Shown: positions 43,320 through 51,006 of the stretch, in pieces | How the letters are laid out: each line of letters starts with the position of its first letter | Numbering within the stretch: the stretch's first letter is position 1 | Origin: Flavobacterium sp. MK4S-17 | GTDB taxonomy: Bacteria > Bacteroidota > Bacteroidia > Flavobacteriales > Flavobacteriaceae | Reading direction: 5' to 3' | Assembly: GCF_009848495.1 (NCBI RefSeq) | Contig: NZ_WWEP01000001.1 | Location: 215,916-279,915, forward strand | DNA: 64,000 bases | The notes under the pieces: generated by a model | Seen by the model: only the letters and a program-made list of their open reading frames with translations | Databases searched by the model: none | What the model was told of the DNA's origin: nothing | Position numbers and translations under genes: made by a program

Positions 43320-43778
43320 TTATATGGTGATAATGTTAGTGTTTTTTACTTCAGAAATTACAAATGTACTGTGTGTGCTTCCTATGTGCTGCAACGTGGT
43401 AAGCTTTGTTACCATAAATTCCCTGTAGGCTTCCATATCCTGTACATAAATTTTAAGGATATAATCATAATCGCCACTCACATGGTAACATTCCAGTACT
43501 TCGTCCAGTTTTTTAACTTCCTCTTCAAAACGCGTGAGGTATTCCTTTATATGCTGAACCAGCTTAATATGGCAAAACACTATAAATGCCTTTTGTACCT
43601 TTTTATTATTCAGCAGGGCAACATATTTATCAATTATCCCCTCGCGTTCCAGTTTTTTTACACGCTCATAAACAGCCGTAACCGAAAGGTTAAGCTTCAG
43701 CGACAGCTCTTTAGTGGTACGCCGGCTATCCGTTTGCAATAGCATCAGGAGTTTTTTATCTGTTGCATCTAAATTCAT
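43320..43778 (-). CDS. Lrp/AsnC family transcriptional regulator
   Basis: 152 aa, the usual size. N-terminal winged helix-turn-helix (LDATDKKLLMLLQTDSRRTTKELSLKLNLSVTAVYERVKKLEREGIIDKY pattern, about residues 1-50) and a C-terminal RAM/AsnC ligand domain (CYHVSGDYDYILKIYVQDMEAY). Regulates amino-acid metabolism genes by sensing an amino acid. It is divergent from the methionine gamma-lyase-type gene across 160 bases, so that gene is the likely target. Confidence 0.92.
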   Translation of the reverse strand: MNLDATDKKLLMLLQTDSRRTTKELSLKLNLSVTAVYERVKKLEREGIIDKYVALLNNKKVQKAFIVFCHIKLVQHIKEYLTRFEEEVKKLDEVLECYHVSGDYDYILKIYVQDMEAYREFMVTKLTTLQHIGSTHSTFVISEVKNTNIITI

Positions 43779-43938
43779 TGTGAAAAATTTTCTGTATCAG
43801 GTTTACATATAAACAAAGTAATGAAAATAAAACTATATTTTACCCTGTAAATAGTTATAACATCTGAATAAATATGCTAACATTGATTTTAAAACTAAAT
43901 TTTATTCATTTTGGGCACACAATCTAAATTAAAACAAC

Positions 43939-45144
43939 ATGAAATTTAATCCCGCTGACAAAATTCAGGATTTACAATATTTTGGTGAATTTGGAGGAGT
44001 AAACCCTTCTATTTCTGACTCTTCAACTTACACATTCCTTTCTGCCAAAACAATGTTCGACACGTTTGAAGGCAATGCCGAAGGGTGCTATTTATATTCC
44101 CGGCATTCCTCACCCAGTAACCTGTACCTGGGGCAGGCATTGGCTGCCATGGAAGGTACCGAAACAGCAAATGTTGCTGCTTCCGGCATGGGCGCAATAA
44201 CTCCTGTATTACTGCAACTTTGCCAGTCGGGAGACCATATAGTTTCCAGCCGTACTATTTATGGCGGAACCTATGCATTCATGAAAAACTTTTTGCCAAG
44301 GCTGGATATTAAAACTTCATTTGTAGATATTACAAAACTGGATGTTGTAGAGGCTGCCATAACACCGCAAACCAAAGTGCTGTATTGCGAAACGGTAAGT
44401 AATCCGCTGCTTGAGGTAGCAGATATTGAAAGCCTTGCCAAAATAGCAAAAAAGCACAATATAAAACTGGTGGTTGATAATACTTTCTCACCCCTTTCTG
44501 TAGCGCCTGTAAAAATGGGAGCCGATGTAGTAATACACAGCTTAACCAAATTTATAAACGGCAGCAGCGATACTGTGGGCGGAGTAGTTTGCGGTACACA
44601 GGAGTTTATAGACAGCCTGCGCAATGTAAATGATGGCGCCAGTATGCTGCTAGGCCCCACTATGGACAGCCTTCGTGCTGCCAGTGTACTTAAAAACCTG
44701 CGCACATTGCACATAAGGATGAAGCAGCACAGCCATAACGCTTTATACCTTGCCGAACGGTTTGAAAAAGATGGGTTAAAAACCGTTTACCCGGGGCTGC
44801 AAAGCCACCCAAGCCACGAACTTTATAAAAACATGATTAATAAAGAATACGGTTTCGGCGGTATGCTGACAATAGATGTAGGTTCTTTAGACAAAGCCAA
44901 TGAGCTGATGGAACTAATGCAAAACCGTAACCTGGGCTACCTTGCTGTAAGCTTGGGCTTTTATAAAACCTTGTTCAGTGCACCCGGAACTTCAACATCA
45001 AGCGAAATACCGCTGGAAGAACAAAAGGAAATGGGGCTTACAGACGGGCTTATACGTTTTTCAATAGGCCTTGATAATGATATTGAAAGGACTTATAACA
45101 TGATGAAGGACTGTATGGTTGAATTAGGAATTTTAACCCAATAG
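43939..45144 (+). CDS. Cys/Met-metabolism PLP enzyme, methionine gamma-lyase type
   Basis: 401 aa. Fold-type I PLP enzyme of the trans-sulfuration family: YSRHSSPSNLYLGQALAAMEGTE (substrate/PLP contacts), ASGMGAITPVLLQLC, YGGTYAFMKNFLP, VVDNTFSPL, the PLP lysine in VIHSLTKFINGSSDTVGG (about residue 200) and FYKTLFSAPGTSTSSEIP. It splits methionine or homocysteine to 2-oxobutyrate, ammonia and a thiol, or acts as O-acylhomoserine sulfhydrylase; sequence alone cannot decide. The Lrp gene next door fits amino-acid catabolism. Confidence 0.85.
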   Translation: MKFNPADKIQDLQYFGEFGGVNPSISDSSTYTFLSAKTMFDTFEGNAEGCYLYSRHSSPSNLYLGQALAAMEGTETANVAASGMGAITPVLLQLCQSGDHIVSSRTIYGGTYAFMKNFLPRLDIKTSFVDITKLDVVEAAITPQTKVLYCETVSNPLLEVADIESLAKIAKKHNIKLVVDNTFSPLSVAPVKMGADVVIHSLTKFINGSSDTVGGVVCGTQEFIDSLRNVNDGASMLLGPTMDSLRAASVLKNLRTLHIRMKQHSHNALYLAERFEKDGLKTVYPGLQSHPSHELYKNMINKEYGFGGMLTIDVGSLDKANELMELMQNRNLGYLAVSLGFYKTLFSAPGTSTSSEIPLEEQKEMGLTDGLIRFSIGLDNDIERTYNMMKDCMVELGILTQ

Positions 45145-45172
45145 TAAAAACTATTATTACTGCATAACTGCT

Positions 45173-45206
45173 AAATCCGCCTGAAAATTTCAGGCGGATT
45201 TTTTTA
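45173..45206 (+). terminator. Terminator
   Basis: Perfect 14-bp stem AAATCCGCCTGAAA (45173-45186) / TTTCAGGCGGATTT (45188-45201) followed by T run. Confidence 0.85.
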
Positions 45207-45268
45207 TTATAAAATAAATACATTATATTTAGGTAGCAATAACAGCCACAATAACAACCTATTGTAAC

Positions 45269-45835
45269 ATGGACAGCACTATTAGGAAACACCTGGATAA
45301 TCTATACAGTAAAAATGCAGAGGTAAGGTATGCATCCTTCAGGTACCTGCAGGATGAAACCAGGGAACCTGTATTGTGGGTAAAACTGGCATGGGATGAT
45401 TTACTGGCATTATTGCACGGTGATAACCACCAGCGCGCCATAGGGGCGCAGTTGTTAAGCTCTTTAGCTAAAAGCGATCCTGACAGGATGATGAACTCGC
45501 TAAACAGTTTTATGCGGGTCACAGAAGATGATTTTTTTAAAACAGCCAGGTATGCCCTGCAGTCGGTATGGAAAATAGGAGTGGCAAGCACGGAATTAAA
45601 AGAAGAGGTTATTAAAAGGCTTGGCAAAAGATTTAAAGAATGTAATGAAGGAAAAAATTGTGAGCTTATACGCCGCGATATTATAGAGGTATTCCGCAAG
45701 ATGTATGACTACCTTAAGGATGAGTACATTAAAGATTATACACTCATACTTATAGAAAAGGAAACGGAAGAAAAATACAGAAAAAAATACAGCGGATTAT
45801 GGAACGATATATTAAGGCCGGAACTCCAAAAATAA
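45269..45835 (+). CDS. HEAT-like helical repeat protein, unknown function
   Basis: 188 aa, almost wholly alpha-helical, no signal peptide. Helical pairs such as KNAEVRYASFRYLQDE, NHQRAIGAQLLSSLAKSDPDR and TARYALQSVWKIG look like HEAT/armadillo repeats (a Arg/Ala-rich first helix, then a second). The C-terminal part is charged (EKETEEKYRKKYSG). A protein-interaction role is likely from the fold; the partner is unknown. The QueC-like gene starts 69 bases downstream in the same direction. Confidence 0.7.
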   Translation: MDSTIRKHLDNLYSKNAEVRYASFRYLQDETREPVLWVKLAWDDLLALLHGDNHQRAIGAQLLSSLAKSDPDRMMNSLNSFMRVTEDDFFKTARYALQSVWKIGVASTELKEEVIKRLGKRFKECNEGKNCELIRRDIIEVFRKMYDYLKDEYIKDYTLILIEKETEEKYRKKYSGLWNDILRPELQK

Positions 45836-45870
45836 CCTTTGGCAAAAGGTGATTGTAATTGGTTTTACTA

Positions 45871-45878
45871 TATATTTG
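45871..45878 (+). promoter_or_regulatory. -7 box for the QueC-like gene
   Basis: TATATTTG, exact TAnnTTTG match, 26 bases before the ATG at 45905. Confidence 0.5.
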
Positions 45879-45904
45879 GTGCATAAAACAACAATTAATT
45901 AATA

Positions 45905-46609
45905 ATGGTATTAACTACTGATACGGGTGCTAAAGAGCCCGTTAAACTGCTGTGGACGAGTGGCTGGGACTCTACATTCCAGCTTTTAAGGCTGCTGCTT
46001 TTTGAAAAAAAACCTGTACAGCCGTATTATCTTATTGATGACAACAGGGCATCTCATAAAGCGGAAATTATTGCCATGGACAAGATCAGGCAAAAGCTAA
46101 ATGAGCTGTATCCCTATACAAAGGATTTATTGCTTCCTACAGAATATTACAGGGTTTCTGAAATTGCGCCTGATAGTGATATAAGCGAAGCTTTTAAAAG
46201 GCTTACCAAAAATACATTTATGGGCATCCAGTATGAATGGCTGGCCAGGTATCTTTCACAGTTTAATATTAAAAATATACAGCTTGGCATTCACAAGGAT
46301 GATAAAGCCAATATTTTGCGCAATAAAAATGAAGAGGGTACTGACGAGCAGAAGATATTCGGCTACTATACATTCCCGCTTATGGGTGTGAGCAAGTTAA
46401 AAATGCAGGAAACCTCTAAAGAACAAGGATGGGATAACATAATGGAAATGACATGGTTTTGCCATAAGCCAAAAAAAAACAATCCCTGTGGAAAGTGCAA
46501 TCCCTGCCGCTATACTATTGAGGAAGGCATGGCAAGGCGCATACCGCTTTTCAGGCGCACATTAGGATATATTAAAATAATAAAGAGGAAAATCAAAGGA
46601 AAAAAATAA
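45905..46609 (+). CDS. QueC-like PP-loop ATPase, unusual motif
   Basis: 234 aa. The N-terminal PP-loop reads LLWTSGWDSTFQLLRL (about residues 14-29), so the usual SGGxDS is TSGWDS. The C-terminus has a zinc-type Cys set: TWFCHKPKKNNPCGKCNPCRYTIEEG (positions separated C-x8-C-x2-C-x2-C), as in QueC (7-cyano-7-deazaguanine synthase). The rest is basic and helical. No queD, queE or queF gene is nearby, so a role in queuosine synthesis is unlikely. Probably adenylates an unknown carboxylate. Confidence 0.75.
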   Translation: MVLTTDTGAKEPVKLLWTSGWDSTFQLLRLLLFEKKPVQPYYLIDDNRASHKAEIIAMDKIRQKLNELYPYTKDLLLPTEYYRVSEIAPDSDISEAFKRLTKNTFMGIQYEWLARYLSQFNIKNIQLGIHKDDKANILRNKNEEGTDEQKIFGYYTFPLMGVSKLKMQETSKEQGWDNIMEMTWFCHKPKKNNPCGKCNPCRYTIEEGMARRIPLFRRTLGYIKIIKRKIKGKK

Positions 46610-46618
46610 ACAGGCTAC

Positions 46619-46650
46619 AGCGGGATTAATTATCCCGCTTCTTTTTTAAT
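46619..46650 (+). terminator. Terminator
   Basis: AGCGGGAT (46619-46626) / ATCCCGCT (46632-46639), T-rich tail. Confidence 0.75.
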
Positions 46651-46710
46651 TAAAGCGAAAATAGTTTTCAAACCATGATTTTAGTCAGGTTTTGTGCATT
46701 ATGTGTTACC

Positions 46711-46718
46711 TACTTTTG
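46711..46718 (+). promoter_or_regulatory. -7 box for the OmpW-type gene
   Basis: TACTTTTG, exact TAnnTTTG match, 24 bases before the ATG at 46743. A TTTG at 46691-46694 is 16 bases upstream, shorter than usual. Confidence 0.5.
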
Positions 46719-46742
46719 AAGTGTAATTCAAAACACAAAACA

Positions 46743-47429
46743 ATGAAGAAAATAGCTCTTGCTGTAATGGCTTTATCCCTTTTCAGCATAAATTTTGCAA
46801 ACGCACAGGAAGAAACTACATCTAACGACTTTAAAAAATGGCAGGTTAGGCTTCGTGGTGTTGGTGTAATACCCGATGAAAGTGCTGATATAAAAACTAT
46901 TGGCGGCGATGTAAATATTTCCAACACATTTATACCGGAACTTGACTTTACTTATTTCTTTACTAAAAATATTGCTGCCGAGCTTATACTGGGTACTACA
47001 AAGCATGATGTACATACAGTTGCTTCAGATATCTCGGCTGTAGGAGGTCCTACAAGTGCAGATGTGGATTTAGGCAGTGTATATTTATTGCCTCCAACAC
47101 TTACCGTACAATACCATTTTTACCCATTTGCCGAAAAAGTATTTAAACCTTATATAGGTGCAGGTATTAACTACACTATTTTTTATAATGTTGATGCAGG
47201 AAGCACCGTTAAGGATGTTGAATATGACAATGCATTCGGGTATGCAGTACAGGCAGGTTTTGACCTGATGCTTAACGACAAATTCTTTATAAACGTTGAT
47301 GCCAAAAAACTGTTCCTTAAAACAGATGTTACAGTAAATGCATCTAACCTTGCACCGGGATTAAGCATTCCTGCCGAAGTTGATATTAACCCACTACTTA
47401 TTGGCTTTGGCGTGGGAATGAAATTTTAA
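46743..47429 (+). CDS. OmpW family outer-membrane beta-barrel
   Basis: 228 aa from the ATG at 46743; the frame is open to 46692 without a signal peptide. Signal peptide MKKIALAVMALSLFSINFANAQ, then an eight-strand barrel pattern: FKKWQVRLRGVGVIPDES, DFTYFFTKNIAAELILGTTKHDV, GSVYLLPPTLTVQYHFYP, FKPYIGAGINYTIF, and a last strand ending in Phe (GVGMKF). OmpW proteins are small outer-membrane channels for hydrophobic compounds. Monocistronic, with terminators on both sides. Confidence 0.92.
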   Translation: MKKIALAVMALSLFSINFANAQEETTSNDFKKWQVRLRGVGVIPDESADIKTIGGDVNISNTFIPELDFTYFFTKNIAAELILGTTKHDVHTVASDISAVGGPTSADVDLGSVYLLPPTLTVQYHFYPFAEKVFKPYIGAGINYTIFYNVDAGSTVKDVEYDNAFGYAVQAGFDLMLNDKFFINVDAKKLFLKTDVTVNASNLAPGLSIPAEVDINPLLIGFGVGMKF

Positions 47430-47454
47430 GCCTTCATTTTAGTTTTTAGAGAGA

Positions 47455-47482
47455 AGAGCCGCTAGTGATAGCGGCTTTTTTA
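47455..47482. terminator. Bidirectional terminator
   Basis: AGCCGCTA (47457-47464) / TAGCGGCT (47469-47476), loop GTGA, T run on the plus strand; between convergent genes. Confidence 0.75.
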
Positions 47483-48616
47483 TATTGTTTTTAGTGCGTC
47501 AACTAAAACATCTATATCCTGCTTTGTATTATAATGGCTGAAAGAAATGCGGAGTGACGGCTTTTTAATATCACTTTCATTCAGGATTTCCTTTAACACG
47601 TGCGAAGGCTTTATACTTCCAGACTGGCATGCGCTTCCCCTTGATACTGCCACCCCCTTCATATCCAGATGAAAAAGTATCATTGCCGTTTTCTCTTCGG
47701 GTAAAGGCAGCAATACATTCAGTATATTATAAAACAATTTGTCAGGCTCACTTCCTGCCCCATTAATGCTATATCCCGGCAGGCACGCATCAAGCTTTTC
47801 TACGAGGTAGCTTTTTAAATCCGATATATGTTTTTGCTCCATTTCAAGATTTTGATAAGATAACTGCAAGGCTTTAGCCATTCCTGCTACCTGGTGCACT
47901 GCTTCAGTACCGGCCCTTACGCCTTTTTCCTGTTCGCCACCGTAAATAACAGGATGCAAGGTTATATTTTTCCTTATATAAATAAAACCTGTGCCTTTAG
48001 GCCCATGAAATTTATGGGCACTCGCCGTAATAAAATCAACCGGTAAATTTTGCAGGTCTATACCTGTTTTCCCTACAGACTGTACTGTGTCACTCTGAAA
48101 AAATGCTTTATACTCCCTGCATAAATTCCCTACTGCGGCAATATCCAATACATGCCCTGTTTCGTTATTCACGTGCATAAGGCTAACAAGTGTTGGCACA
48201 TCTTCTTTAAGTAATAATTCCAGGTGCGAAAAATCTATACTGCCGTTTGCATTTAAGTTTACAAAATTAACCGCTGTACCATATTCGGCATTCATGGCAA
48301 GGGCTGTATTTAATACCGCATGATGCTCAATACGGCTGGTTATTATGCGCTGCACCTTTAAATCCCTTACCGCGCTGCGTATAATAAGGTTAATACCCTC
48401 TGTTCCACCTGAAGTAAAAATAATTTCGCGTGCTTCGGCATTCAGAAGACCAGCAATAGTTTTTCGGGAAGTTTCCAGTACTACTTTGGCACTGCGCCCA
48501 AAACTGTGTGTAGAAGAAGGGTTTCCATAAATTCCACCCATTACTGCTGCCATTTCCGAAATTACTTCCGGGCGGATTGCTGTGGTAGATGCGTTATCAA
48601 GATATACTTTTTCCAT
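47480..48616 (-). CDS. Cysteine desulfurase
   Basis: 378 aa, class V aminotransferase fold. Visible are MEKVYLDNASTTAIRPEV, NPSSTHSFGRSA, FTSGGTEGINLII, the PLP lysine in FITASAHKFHGPKGTGFIYI (about residue 200) and the active-site Cys loop VAVSRGSACQSGSIKPS (about residue 325). Releases sulfur from cysteine for Fe-S clusters, tRNA thiolation or cofactors. The short Cys loop is of the IscS/NifS group I type. No iscU or sufE is adjacent. Confidence 0.93.
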   Translation of the reverse strand: MEKVYLDNASTTAIRPEVISEMAAVMGGIYGNPSSTHSFGRSAKVVLETSRKTIAGLLNAEAREIIFTSGGTEGINLIIRSAVRDLKVQRIITSRIEHHAVLNTALAMNAEYGTAVNFVNLNANGSIDFSHLELLLKEDVPTLVSLMHVNNETGHVLDIAAVGNLCREYKAFFQSDTVQSVGKTGIDLQNLPVDFITASAHKFHGPKGTGFIYIRKNITLHPVIYGGEQEKGVRAGTEAVHQVAGMAKALQLSYQNLEMEQKHISDLKSYLVEKLDACLPGYSINGAGSEPDKLFYNILNVLLPLPEEKTAMILFHLDMKGVAVSRGSACQSGSIKPSHVLKEILNESDIKKPSLRISFSHYNTKQDIDVLVDALKTI

Positions 48617-48691
48617 TGGTGCAAAATTACAGAAAAACTCAGTGTAAATTTATTTTGGCAGGCACAGCTTCAAGTAACAGCCAAAAAACAT

Positions 48692-48699
48692 TATTTTTG
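48692..48699 (+). promoter_or_regulatory. -7 box for the duplicated-domain lipoprotein
   Basis: TATTTTTG, exact TAnnTTTG match, 14 bases before the ATG at 48714. Confidence 0.5.
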
Positions 48700-48713
48700 T
48701 GAAAAATACCTAT

Positions 48714-49655
48714 ATGAAAAAGATTTTTTTACTGATAGCCGCAATGGCATTTTTATCGGGGTGTGATGATGGCGAAATGACCTTTAAAACATTTGACTTT
48801 AGTGGTGCAAATGCACAGCGATGTTCCGACAACAACCTTATCTATAAAATAAACGGTACTGAAGTACTTATTCTTGATATTGACCCTTCCTACCTTGTTA
48901 ATATACCCACTCCCGAAGGCAGCCCAAGGGTTGTTACCATTACAACAACCGGAACCAATAAAATAGTGTACAGGAATTATAGCAGCAGTTTGAGCAGCAA
49001 TACAATATGCAGCGAGCTACCCCCCTCCAGCCCCACTGTGAGGGATGAGTGGAAAGGTGATGGCACTGTAAATATTATAACCACACCTAAATTTACTGAC
49101 GGCAAGCTGAGTGCTTATATACACACTATACGCCTTGTGGACGTAAGCTTTAATAAAGATGGTGAAACCATACGCATTGTTGATAATTCTTTCGGTGAGG
49201 TAAACTCTCCTCTTGGCTATACATTTAATTTTAATGATGATGCCAACCCCACACCTGTACAAAGGTGCAGCCAAAATATGATGATTTATAAAATAAACCA
49301 GTCAGAAGCCTTAATGGTGGATATTGACCTCAGCATATTTAATAACGGTGTGGGCGGCCCTTATGAAGTTGATTTAAGTATAACCACTGATAATAATGAA
49401 ATTATTTTTGATAAATATAACGGCAGTGTTACCACAGGCAATATATGTGATGTTGTTAAACCGATAACTCCGGTGGTTATCAACCGCTGGTATGCCGTTT
49501 CGGGAACGTTAAAGGTTATTACCGAAAATGACCCGGTTTCGGGCGGGGTGCTGCATAAAATATATTTTGCAAATACCGTTTTCCAAAATAATAATGGAGA
49601 AACAATACTTATAGGAGATACAGAGGATTATTTCTTTGGGTTATACACAAATTAA
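48714..49655 (+). CDS. Lipoprotein with two tandem copies of an unknown domain
   Basis: 313 aa from the ATG at 48714 (a GTG at 48699 is in frame but would lengthen the signal). Lipobox LSGC at about residue 17. Two similar halves: QRCSDNNLIYKINGTEVLILDID and, later, QRCSQNMMIYKINQSEALMVDID; also EWKGDGTVNIIT / RWYAVSGTLKVIT and NKDGETIRIVD / NNNGETILIGD, and matched CSE / CDV cysteines. So an ancestral domain of about 130 residues was duplicated. No family recognised. Confidence 0.75.
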   Translation: MKKIFLLIAAMAFLSGCDDGEMTFKTFDFSGANAQRCSDNNLIYKINGTEVLILDIDPSYLVNIPTPEGSPRVVTITTTGTNKIVYRNYSSSLSSNTICSELPPSSPTVRDEWKGDGTVNIITTPKFTDGKLSAYIHTIRLVDVSFNKDGETIRIVDNSFGEVNSPLGYTFNFNDDANPTPVQRCSQNMMIYKINQSEALMVDIDLSIFNNGVGGPYEVDLSITTDNNEIIFDKYNGSVTTGNICDVVKPITPVVINRWYAVSGTLKVITENDPVSGGVLHKIYFANTVFQNNNGETILIGDTEDYFFGLYTN

Positions 49656-49672
49656 TTTTTGAAGTAATAAAT

Positions 49673-49704
49673 AAAAAAGACAGCTATAAGCTGTCTTTTT
49701 TATT
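49673..49704. terminator. Bidirectional terminator
   Basis: AAAAAAGACAGCT (49673-49685) / AGCTGTCTTTTTT (49689-49701), three-base loop, between convergent genes. Confidence 0.85.
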
Positions 49705-50262
49705 TTATCGGTTTGGGTTTTGCTTTATATAAACCTCTGTTGCACCAAGCCCATATTTCTGGTAATCGGCATCCTGAAAATTTATATTATCATAACGCCC
49801 CAATAGGAAGTCAAGTTCGGCTTTTAGCACACCCTCTCCCACCCCGTGTATAAACACTACTTTAGGCATCCTGTTTTTTATGGCAAAATCAAGCTGCCTT
49901 TTTGCAGTTTCTGTTTGCAGTGTTAAAATATCGTAGTTAGACATGCCTTTTTTGTTAGGCACAAGTTTTTCTATATGTAGGTCAACTTCAAGTACAAACC
50001 CCTCTTTTTTAGAACGTTTTTCCTTTACCTGGCTTGTTCTTTTAGGTACTTCCTTTTCTTTTAGTACATTAGTAATATCCCTCCCTGAAAATACCGATTT
50101 CATTTCTGCCTGGCTATTTATTTTAACCAGTTCGTTATCTGAAAAATCAAGTTCAAAACCTTCGGAAGTTTCAATAACCACACGTCCGTTTTTATAACCT
50201 TTTACCCTGCCTGTAAAAGAATCATCCAGTACCGCTACTTCATCACCTTTATTAAACTTCAT
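49705..50262 (-). CDS. Smr domain protein (MutS2-like C-terminal domain)
   Basis: 185 aa. The N-terminal part is an SH3-like beta unit (GDEVAVLDDSFTGRVKGYKNGRVVI), then a charged linker (KEKEVPKRTSQVKEKRSKKEG), then the Smr domain: LEVDLHIEKLVPNKKG (DxH motif), LDFAIKNRMPKVVFIHGVGEGVLKAEL and the end ATEVYIKQN. Smr domains are nucleases or nucleic-acid binders. It overlaps the upstream small membrane protein gene by 11 bases. Confidence 0.88.
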   Translation of the reverse strand: MKFNKGDEVAVLDDSFTGRVKGYKNGRVVIETSEGFELDFSDNELVKINSQAEMKSVFSGRDITNVLKEKEVPKRTSQVKEKRSKKEGFVLEVDLHIEKLVPNKKGMSNYDILTLQTETAKRQLDFAIKNRMPKVVFIHGVGEGVLKAELDFLLGRYDNINFQDADYQKYGLGATEVYIKQNPNR

Positions 50263-50434
50263 TATTATTATCTTTTTCTCCTTTGCCCGGCACTTTTGAC
50301 ATAAGCCTCATTAAACCAAGCATAAACACAATTATGGCTACAACCATAAGGATTACATTGGGTTCTTTTTTAGACTGTTCAAAAAGTGCCACAAAAGCAG
50401 CAACAAACATCAATATTATATAGACAGTTTTCAT
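50252..50434 (-). CDS. Two-helix membrane microprotein
   Basis: 60 aa with two hydrophobic segments (MKTVYIILMFVAAFVALF and VILMVVAIIVFMLGLM) separated by a short charged hinge, then a basic/Asn-rich tail. It is transcribed with the Smr gene and overlaps its start by 11 bases, which supports it as a real gene. I do not recognise a family. Confidence 0.7.
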   Translation of the reverse strand: MKTVYIILMFVAAFVALFEQSKKEPNVILMVVAIIVFMLGLMRLMSKVPGKGEKDNNNEV

Positions 50435-50461
50435 TTTTCAAAAGTAGCAATAATAACAAAT

Positions 50462-50492
50462 AAAAAAAGCACCCTTTGCAGGTGCTTTTTTT
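50462..50492 (-). terminator. Terminator of the DUF5362 gene
   Basis: AAAAAAAGCACC (50462-50473) / GGTGCTTTTTTT (50481-50492), loop of seven; T run on the minus strand after the stop at 50510. Confidence 0.8.
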
Positions 50493-50509
50493 GAATAAAT
50501 AATGCTTTT

Positions 50510-50968
50510 TTACATAGTAGCAGCAAAAGCTCCTGCAATACCAAAAATAAAGCCTAGAATCATTAATCCTATTACAACAATCATTAAAATACCCATGAAT
50601 TTATAGTGGGATTTTAAATTTTCAAGGCTATCAGTAAGGTAGTCTGTGCTTTTGCTTTCCAAAGCTGTTAACGCTTTTGATGAAAACAGGTACAGGTAAC
50701 GTATCGGGAAAAAATATAAAAGTGCGCCAACAAGGTAAATTATACCCAAAGTAGTTCCGCCCATAGCACCCATCATTGGGTTGCCACTCATAGCGCCAAT
50801 AGTGCTTCCGGCAGCAATCATCATAAGGGCAATAAGCACATATAGCCCTATAAATATAAAACCTACAATTGAAATAAATTTTGCCCATTTGGCCGTTTCC
50901 CTAAAAAAGCTCTGCGCTACCGGGCTAAACTGAAGTTCAAAAGAATCAAAAGGAGAATTGTTTTCCAT
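50510..50968 (-). CDS. DUF5362 family membrane protein
   Basis: 152 aa with four hydrophobic segments (about residues 28-55, 60-85, 118-140, and the end) and a Gly/Met-rich stretch (GAMSGNPMMGAMGG). The YLYLFSSKALTALESKSTDYLTDSLENLKSHYKFMG part is characteristic of DUF5362, a Bacteroidota family of unknown function. Independent gene with a strong terminator. Confidence 0.82.
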   Translation of the reverse strand: MENNSPFDSFELQFSPVAQSFFRETAKWAKFISIVGFIFIGLYVLIALMMIAAGSTIGAMSGNPMMGAMGGTTLGIIYLVGALLYFFPIRYLYLFSSKALTALESKSTDYLTDSLENLKSHYKFMGILMIVVIGLMILGFIFGIAGAFAATM

Positions 50969-51006
50969 AGTTATAAATTAATTGGTTGATAAATTATTAT
51001 GGTTAT

